Of a stretch of 64,000 nt of DNA, positions 57,114 to 64,000 are shown in pieces (position 1 is the stretch's first letter; every line of letters starts with the position of its first letter). The stretch lies in contig MU001493.1 in assembly GCA_010093485.1 (NCBI GenBank), forward strand, positions 2,654,937 to 2,718,936, given 5' to 3'. Under the pieces are notes generated by a model. The model was not told where the DNA came from. It searched no databases and saw nothing but the letters and a program-made list of their open reading frames with translations. The position numbers and the translations under genes are program-made. The stretch comes from Karstenula rhodostoma CBS 690.94. Lineage: Eukaryota; Ascomycota; Dothideomycetes; Pleosporales; Didymosphaeriaceae.

Positions 57114-57773
57114 ATGCGCATCGAAGAGCCCTCAGGCTGGCTCGAAACCTCGAGTACGTCCACACTCACACTCACACCCAGCCCTCCGACACCCGTACAT
57201 GTGGCCCACGCCCCCTGCGGCGTCACGAACACGCACAGGGTGTTCCATGTGCCTTCGAAGAGGTATCTGCTGAGGGATGACCATCATGTGGAAAGGGTGT
57301 GGGACGAGAGAGGAGCGGAGTTGCTGGAGGACATGGTTCTCGGGCCGCCGGTGGACGAGAAAGAAGCTAGGGCCATACAGGAGGAAGCTGGGTTTGCGGC
57401 ATTCACGGCCAAGCAAACGGAGCAGGATAGAAATGGTGAGTTAACACACCTTCTCGATACCCCAAATGGGCTATACTGACTAGTTGTAGCCGCCCTCCTC
57501 GACGCCCTCCGCACCGACATCAGGCGCGACACGCACGATCTTTCGCAACTGCAGTGGCAGCTGCAGGGTGTGCGGTTGAGGAGGGAGCTTGTGAGTGGGT
57601 TGAGGAGGATGTTGGTGGGTGGGGGAGATGAGATGGTGGTGGATGCGTTGATGGGGTGGGCGTTTCCAGGGTTTAAGAAGGGGGCTGGGGGTGAGGCGGA
57701 TGCGGAGGGAGAAGATTGGAATGAAGAGGGAGGTGAAGAAGAGAGCATTGATGGGGATGAGGAGGAAGAGTAG
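57114..57773 (+). CDS. Unknown small protein with acidic tail
   Basis: Exons 57114-57435 and 57490-57773 (201 residues). The 54-nt intron has a GTGAGT donor and a TTGTAG acceptor; the join reads EQDRNAALLDAL. The N-terminal half is rich in Thr/Ser/Pro and then charged. The second exon encodes an amphipathic helical stretch (LLDALRTDIRRDTHDLSQLQ...LRRELVSGLRRMLVG) that could form a coiled coil, and ends in about 35 residues dominated by Glu, Asp and Gly. I do not recognise the family. The shape would suit a complex subunit or chromatin-associated protein. Confidence 0.68.
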
Positions 57774-58043
57774 GAGAAGGATGAAGACGACAGCAGCGAC
57801 CAAGAGGATGGGGATGAGGGTGTCATACCGACGCTTTAAAGCAAAACGTCGAGCAGAGTGTCCTCAGACCGGCAATGACAAACTAACACCCACGCACTCC
57901 CCGAACGTCATGAACTCGATAAAGCAGGAGGAGAGTTGTCTATACATACATGCTATAGTACTACACCAAGAAGTGACCGAAATAAAACATAAAACCACCC
58001 ATCCCGCCCATCATGCGAAACTAACCTCACTCACATCCCCGTC

Positions 58044-58749
58044 CTACGACACCCCCTTGGCCAGCATATTCCCAATCTGCTTGCTAATATACTTGGTACC
58101 TTCCGCTTTAATCGCCGGCACCGCATACTCATTGAACAGCTTCTTGCCCTCCTTCTGCCACTTGCTTCCCTTGCGCTCTGGGCGCCCAGGGCGCTCGCGC
58201 TCAGGCCTGTCCCTCACTCGCTGCTCTTCCTGGACGTGACTCTGTTTGGGAGCGTCGCGCTCATGGTGGCGGTCTCGAGGCGGAGGTGCACGGCGATCAT
58301 GCCGGTCATCGGAGAAATAATCTTCCTCCCTGTGGCGGCGGCGGCGCGGGGCGTAGTAGTCCTCTTCTGGGAGGGAGCGGTCGTGGTTGCGGGGGGAGCG
58401 GCGGGGAGGGGGGCGACGGGCTGGTGGGCTCGGGGAGGTGGTGGAGGAGGGGGGAGGTGGTGCGCGGTAGGTGTGTGCGCGGCGGGGACGGCGGGCTGGG
58501 GTGTTGTGAGTATGATGGTGGGTGAAATGGAGAGGGGAGGGGGTACCCTCTTTGTCTGCGCCGTCGTAGCGCGGACGGCGGGGTCGGCTTGTTGATGGCG
58601 GTGGTGGAGCTTGGGGATGGCGTTGGGGAGGGTAGTGTCTGCCTCCGTACTCGTCCATGTCTAGTGTTGTTAGTCGTTATGGACGATAGATGTGCTTGGG
58701 TGAGAGTGGTTGACTTACGAATCGGTTGTGTAGTATATCTCTCAGCCAT
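58044..58749 (-). CDS. Arg/Pro-rich unknown protein with conserved-looking C-terminus
   Basis: Exons 58749-58719 and 58660-58044 (215 residues). The short first exon gives MAERYTTQPI; the intron has a GTAAGT donor and a CACTAG acceptor, joining to HMDEYGGRHYPP. Residues 15-150 are low complexity, rich in Arg, Pro, His and Asp (RRPPPRRSPRNHDRS, DDRHDRRAPPPRDRHHERD), as in RNA-binding or phase-separating proteins. The last 45 residues are ordered and different: KWQKEGKKLFNEYAVPAIKA then KYISKQIGNMLAKG. No named family is recognised. The preserved frame and clean splice site argue it is real. Confidence 0.65.
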
Positions 58750-60508
58750 GTTGAAAGTGTTGTTCAAGCTTTCGTGTCTTCGTGCCCTCGTCAACGTCCT
58801 AAGCACGCGACTATAACTCTTTTCCATCCCCACGCCCTATCCCACACAGCCCCTGCATTTCTTTTTCCCCGAGATCACACCCCGCATGTCGTCATAACGG
58901 TCCGAACGTCGATTTACAAGGCGAACTGCTTCTCCAGTCGGAGAGAACGTCGTAAGCGGCGAGATCCAGTAGCGATCGCAGGTGCTGATGAATATGCAGA
59001 GGTGTGGAGCGCGGACTTTACGGGTGTGCGCTGGCGCGTTGCGAATGGATCGTTGATCATGTGGGTTGTGGTCATCGTGCGTCTACAACAACCACTGCAG
59101 CGCGCTTTAAGATCGGGCCGTCTTTGCATTTGCTGGCATTTATATGTAATCTACATATTTCTTGGAGGTTTCGGTCTAGCTGGTTGTGATCTCTGTGAGG
59201 CGAAACAGTGATCTCGGGGATTATGGCGGAGGGACCGTCCCGGGCCTGGGTCGGACACCTAGAGTGGTGGACGCCGTAAACCTACCCTGTCGGGCAATTT
59301 TTGAAAGGAGTTGATCGCAGTGTTTTTAGTGCCATGCGTGGTGTTGTTAGCGGTGAGCTTTATTAGACAGCGTGGTGAGCCTATTGTGGCTAAGAGAGTG
59401 TTTGAGCGACATGCACCAGTATGGCGCTAGATCGCCTCATTCGATGTGTGAGATGCTTAGTCGCTTATGCTATTGTACTTTACAAAGAAATAGAACGTCG
59501 TTTTTTCTAGAGAATACGACATCAAGATCTCGCCCCTGATGCTGTTCACCAGGTCCGAAGGTTGAGACGAATGCGATGTGCGAATGAAAAACTTCCCAGT
59601 TTGGAAGTATTCGACTTCGTCAACATATCCTTATGTCCTGGAAAGCAGCTGTCCTGCGGATCGAAATAGAAAATGGACATTCCCGTAGCCATTCCATACT
59701 TCAATTACGAACGTGTGAAACAGCGCAGTGTACGAAGTGTCACTCTGAAGGCGAGTGGCGCTGTGCATAGATTTGGGGGCTGGGCCGCTGGGGCTTGGTT
59801 GCGATCACACACCTTCGACCGCGCGATAGCTGCTCGCCGTTTCCTATCCACATCGCGCGCCACGGCTACTTGTGTGTTCAGGTCATTCAAAAAAGCCTTC
59901 CAAAGACAATATGTAAGCTCAACGAGCGGCGGCAGGTCATCCTGTTTTGGCTGTCCCGAAAAGGTGTCCCAACAGAAGCTCAACCTGGTTTCCTAAACCA
60001 GCACCTATCTTTAGCTTGCCAAGGCTGACACGGCAGACGCAATTTGAGCTTTCGTTATGACTTCTCTAAAGGCTTTGCGCAGATCTTACGCCTCGCTCAG
60101 ACTATCTCCTATTGTCTGGGTATCGCACCTGTGGTCTGCCTCTGGTGAGAGGTGATTTCAGCTTGGAGAGTTGAGCTTATTTAATCAAAGATGTTAACAA
60201 CGAAAGACCCCTTTATATCCTGGGCGTACCATTCCCCTGTTAGTGTCAGAGGCGCGGGTTGGCGATGCACCCGGGCATGAAGAACCAGGCTGAGCGGTTC
60301 CACCCGCGCGCTCCAGCCCTCTTATTCGCCCCCAAGCATAGATTGCCTCGCCATTTCAGGCCCTCTGATAAGGATACACTGCCCTTCGGATTTGGTCACA
60401 GCTCGAGCTCGCCGTTCCAGGTACATATGTGGTAGTGCCCATGCGGCTACGAGTTTCTCGTGTTTTGCCTCCCCTCCTGCGCGAGGTTCCCTTCAACAAC
60501 TTTCCAAC
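58750..60508. other. Intergenic, nothing recognised
   Basis: 1.76 kb between divergent genes, holding both promoters. Frames near 58726-59211 and 59673-59996 have no family support. Confidence 0.5.
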
Positions 60509-61453
60509 ATGCGCCTTTTATCTTCTCTGACCTTATGCTCCTCTTTAGCTCCTGCAGTCCTTGCATACGGTTCTTCAACATGTTATTACGCCAACGGAAC
60601 GGAAATCACCAACACTGAGTTTAGGCAATGCTCAGACGGAGTGACGACAATATGTTGCGCTTTAGGTCGAGAAAACACACCAGGCAACGAGACGAATGAG
60701 ATGGGCTGGACACAAGACGAATGCTTACCCAACGGCTTATGCCAGAATCGCCTCAGGATTGGCGGTGTAGCGCAGACGTATTGGTGGGTCGAATATTGTA
60801 CAAACCCGGACCCAACAAGTAGCGAATGTCTAGACGTGTGTCGACACACTCGCGATTCAGCTGGTGGTTCAATAATGACACCGTGTGGAGTGTCTAGAGA
60901 CGGCAGCTACAATGCATTGGACGATACCCGGGACGTTACGAGGTGGTGTTGCGGCGAAAGTGATGCCTGCTGCACCAACAACATCGGAGTCGTCGAGTTG
61001 CCGCGAAAATTCACTGGGAATGCGATTACATCGAGCGCTTCTTCCTCTTCCTCAACGCCCACAGCCTCTAGCACTACATCATCCCAAGCCTCACTAACAT
61101 CGTCACCCGCACCAACTGATACCAAAACACCAGAAGCGGGAAACAATGGCCTATCGACAGGTGTCAAAACAGGCATTGGTATTGGTGCTGCCGTCGGTGT
61201 CATTGCAATCTTACTAGCGGCTTTCTTCGGTCGGAAAGCGTACGGATACCGGAAGTTAGTGAAGCAGCGCGAGGCAGAAGACAAATATGCGTTGCAGCCT
61301 CCTCTCTACGGGCACGAACAGAATCATGCAAATACAAACTACGCGCCTTCTGAACTGTACGCGACTACAACTCCAGCAGAAATGCCGACGTCGGAACCAC
61401 CGAGACCACCTAGAGAACTTCCGGGGTCGCATGATCGCTACGACCGACATTGA
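60509..61453 (+). CDS. Cysteine-rich single-pass cell-surface glycoprotein
   Basis: A 314-residue single exon starting at the ATG at 60509, which gives a signal peptide (MRLLSSLTLCSSLAPAVLA). The ectodomain (about residues 20-170) has 14 cysteines, including CC pairs in TICCALG, RWCCGES and ACCTNN, and N-glycosylation sites (NGT, NET). A Ser/Thr/Ala-rich stalk follows (about 175-215), then one membrane span (IGAAVGVIAILLAAFFG, about 223-240), a basic stop-transfer stretch and a 70-residue Pro-rich cytosolic tail. This is the layout of a fungal family of Wsc/Mid2-like surface proteins, some of which act as cell-wall stress sensors. That role is analogy only. Confidence 0.78.
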   Translation: MRLLSSLTLCSSLAPAVLAYGSSTCYYANGTEITNTEFRQCSDGVTTICCALGRENTPGNETNEMGWTQDECLPNGLCQNRLRIGGVAQTYWWVEYCTNPDPTSSECLDVCRHTRDSAGGSIMTPCGVSRDGSYNALDDTRDVTRWCCGESDACCTNNIGVVELPRKFTGNAITSSASSSSSTPTASSTTSSQASLTSSPAPTDTKTPEAGNNGLSTGVKTGIGIGAAVGVIAILLAAFFGRKAYGYRKLVKQREAEDKYALQPPLYGHEQNHANTNYAPSELYATTTPAEMPTSEPPRPPRELPGSHDRYDRH

Positions 61454-61796
61454 TGATTTGATGCGGTTCGTCCAGATAACAGAGGTTGTAGCCTCCTTAT
61501 CGCGACAATGTAACATCAATGCAACTACGAAAACAAAGACACAGTGCTCAACGCACGGAAGCAGTCATTACAAGCTAGTCTCGTCATCCGTCACCCAATC
61601 TTGCCATCGCTCAATAAGACGAAGGGATACATTGGTGGAGTTATCAGACTTGTCAATCAGGTCCTTGTTATTTCATGGTCGGAGACAGTCATCTGCGGCT
61701 CGGACGCTCGACTCTTTGCGGCAACTGGATCACAATGGAAGAATGCACGACAAGACCGGACGTGCATGAGAAAACACATAATCCTACGATATCCCT
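61454..61796. other. Convergent intergenic region
   Basis: 343 bases between two convergent genes. Nothing recognised. Confidence 0.5.
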
Positions 61797-63249
61797 TCAT
61801 CCCATTTGCCTCATTTGCACCTGTAGCCACCGCTTGATGACATTCCTTCGCTCTTCCTCGTTGGCTTGTTCATACTCAGCTTCGCCCAACGTCAAGACCA
61901 CGTTCCTAGCCGGCAGGTTCCCGCCCGAGGCCGACTTTTGGATCTCTTTGTAGATACCGTAGGATGAATATCCGATGACTCCGCAACCAGCTGGACACGC
62001 TTAGTACACCAAACGAAAATACCAAGGAGCCAGATTCGTACCTTCGCCCACGTTGCAGATGAAATTACCGATCCCTTTGCAGAAGCCTTTCCCCGCACCT
62101 ACCACACCTTCCTTTCGCGCACCTTTTACGGGCATGACAAAAAAGTCTTTTAAACCATCATATGTACCGAGTACAAGTGTCTAAGGAATGAGTTAGTCTC
62201 GCGTGCGCTTAGATCGGCGATACGTACCTTTCCCCCTACCGCCAGTCCACTCTTCAAGTCAAACACCTCTGCACGTGGCCTCAACTCCTCCCCATATAGT
62301 TTGGGAGTATTATGGAATCCTCTCGTCAAGCTGTGCGTATAGATCATGGGGGTCTTGATGGCCGTCTCGACTATTTTCCGACAGCCCTTGTACGTGCCCA
62401 CGCCGTAGTGCACCACAGCCTTGGGGCCAACCATCAGCGCGTTCTCAGTCGACCTCCTGTTCTCCTGCGACCACGTCGACCCTTGAGATAGCCGAACCAG
62501 TGCTTCGCTCCGTTCGGATTCTCGCCGCTGGGGCCCGAGTTTGCGCCCTACCTCTATTGGCCCCCCGGCAGCTCCAAGCAGGGCGTCGCCGAGAACGTCG
62601 TAGCTGCTTAGTATTACGGCTGACAGAGGGTCTGTGGGGTCGTGTGGGTCGAACCTCGAGGATGAAGATGGACGATCAAGGAGCGATGGAACAAGCTGAA
62701 GGTGCTTGGGGCCGAGGATGCCGTCTCGTAGCAGAACGGCGGCGGCCAGTGGACATAGCGCCATGCCTTTTTTTGTCTTCACGGTCCATGTGGCGGGGCG
62801 ATCGTTGAGAACACTACATCGAATGGCATTTGCATTGTCGCGTGTCCAATCTATCGGCTTGCGGGCGGGTACAGCTTGGGGGGAGCCTCGAGAGGGTGGT
62901 CTTTCGTCGCGAGAGCCAGAAGATTCAGGTGCGTACGACGGAGATGGCCGATCATTTCGATCCGCAGATTGAGGTCGTTCGAGAAGCGGAGTCTTCTCAG
63001 GCACGAAGGCTTCTGCGTCGAGGCTTTCTTCGCCTGATGTGGATATCACTGTGTACGCTGGCGGAGCGTAGAGATCGGTGTTGCTTTGCACTTCTTCACG
63101 CGCAGATGAGGCGTCATTGTGGCCTGATTTATGTCAGCCTGCTTTCCTTCGTTGGTTGCGTGAGACTCACGTTCAACAGTCAGGTTCCCTTCTTCTAACA
63201 GTCGGATGCTCGAGCCCTCTTCCACAAGTCGTACGCTTGGGGCTGTCAT
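61797..63249 (-). CDS. Unknown protein resembling the tail of sterol-glucosyltransferase-type proteins
   Basis: Four exons: 63249-63171, 63123-62228, 62180-62042 and 61990-61797 (435 residues). Donors are GTGAGT, GTACGT and GTACGA; acceptors are ATCAG, CTTAG and TCCAG. Introns are only 47-51 nt. A disordered N-terminus with Ser/Pro/Arg-rich stretches is followed by a Gly-rich region of short hydrophobic segments: DVLGDALLGAAGGPIEVG, TYDGLKDFFVMPVKGARKEG, VGAGKGFCKGIGNFICNVGE and GCGVIGYSSYGIYKEIQKS. Similar Gly-Val-rich tails occur at the C-terminus of fungal UDP-sugar:sterol glycosyltransferases. No catalytic glycosyltransferase domain is present here. It may be a membrane-associated stand-alone version of that tail. 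Confidence 0.75.
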
Positions 63250-64000
63250 TGTGCAAATAATTCCGGCAATGCTTCTTTCAGATCTGTGTCAAATTTTAAA
63301 CAACCTTCAAGAACAATAGATCCAGTTCACCAGTGATGTTGGTAGTAAATGTCCCCAGCCCGTCTTTATGCCATATATCGTCCATCGAAGGATTGGGCGG
63401 AGACATCTAGAAAGGTAAGCGCTAGTCCTAATATGGTGATGCTTGAGAGGGTCGTTTGCCTAAGTCCCAAGGCGCAGCATGAGACGCGTCCCCCACCAGC
63501 GAAGGGTAGAATCTTCGTATATAGCCCCAACCATAGCGGGCGATCTTAACGGCATGTCACGTATCCGCGAATCAGTATGCTCCTGTCACTTTAGGTGTTT
63601 GCAACGCCTATGGTGGTGAGGCTTAATCAGTGCTAATGGCTTCACGCTACCAGCGACGTAGAGATATTTGCAGAACGCAAATAAACGAATCAGCTCATCT
63701 GTTCTGTTTGAATTTCGCGACAGTAAACGCGTAGCTGATCTTGGAGTGCCAGTTGAAGAACCACCAAGATTGGATGTAGGGCTGGCCGCCAACGCTAGTA
63801 GGGGGCTGTCGGTTCTCGTGCGGTACACGATCGATGAAACGCAGGGTAAGTGCTAAAAGGTACGCCTCGCAAGCTCTACTGCATGCGGTATAGCGAACGC
63901 TTGGTGACAACCACGCGACTCGACTGTCTACAACAGGAAGGCTACTGGTAGTTACTGTTATGGTGCACTTGGGCAATTGCGGGACAATGATGGCCTCATG
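63250..64000. other. Right edge, nothing recognised
   Basis: 0.75 kb with short frames only. It holds the promoter of the preceding minus-strand gene and possibly part of a gene beyond the edge. Confidence 0.45.

Noticed and set aside
1..64000. tRNA and 5S rRNA genes
   Set aside because: Scanned by eye for GTTCGA-type B boxes with matching A boxes; the few GTTCGA matches (for example near 2003 and 35068) lack a foldable tRNA context. A tRNAscan-type search would be decisive.

Overview
The window is nuclear DNA of a filamentous ascomycete (Pezizomycotina). Most genes carry one to four short introns (about 47-200 nt) with GTRNGT-like donors. The protein set is fungal: a Kre6/Skn1 beta-glucan synthesis protein, Gal4-type Zn2Cys6 regulators, Hsp88, a Sim4/CENP-L kinetochore subunit, a Prm10/ThrE-like exporter and a UstYa-like membrane protein. 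The gene content and codon use would suit Dothideomycetes, but that is an impression and was not tested. I saw no rRNA, tRNA, CRISPR array or intact transposon.

Layout. 1-4.15 kb is gene-poor, GC-rich and full of short tandem repeats. 4.2-5.2 kb (-) is a short Zn2Cys6 regulator. 8.3-9.2 kb (+) is thiamine pyrophosphokinase. 10.4-12.8 kb (+) is a KRE6/SKN1 family protein. 14.2-16.7 kb holds two decayed, tandem copies of a fungal RNase H-like (Gfd2/YDR514C-type) family in AT-richer DNA. 17.8-19.0 kb (+) is an MDR dehydrogenase. 19.05-20.35 kb (-) is an Rrg8-like mitochondrial PD-(D/E)XK-fold protein with AT-hook-like repeats, divergent from MED21 (20.7-21.2 kb). Next come a ThrE/Prm10-like exporter (22.5-24.6, -), a MATE transporter (25.7-27.3, -), a UstYa-like HxxHC protein (28.4-29.1, +), a conserved unknown (29.9-31.2, -) and an F-box protein (33.3-34.9, +).

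35.7-45.4 kb looks like a pentose/polyol utilisation neighbourhood: a Gal4-type regulator, a sugar-porter MFS, an NADP-type short-chain reductase divergently paired with a xylitol dehydrogenase (D-xylulose reductase), and a P-loop small-molecule kinase. Import, reduction of a ketose to a polyol, oxidation to D-xylulose and a phosphorylation step could be linked, with the local regulator in control. This is inference from family and position.

46.3-51.7 kb is a decay zone. Three consecutive genes (a small conserved protein, a fold-3 alpha/beta hydrolase and a DHA2 drug transporter) all carry frame disruptions, while genes on both sides are intact. 51.9-63.2 kb returns to housekeeping-type genes: Hsp88 divergent from the CENP-L homologue Fta1, two low-complexity unknowns, a cysteine-rich single-pass cell-surface protein, and a four-exon protein resembling the C-terminal region of fungal sterol-glucosyltransferase-type proteins.

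Exon boundaries were set by hand from splice consensus plus restored family motifs. They should be read as strong models, not transcript-verified structures.
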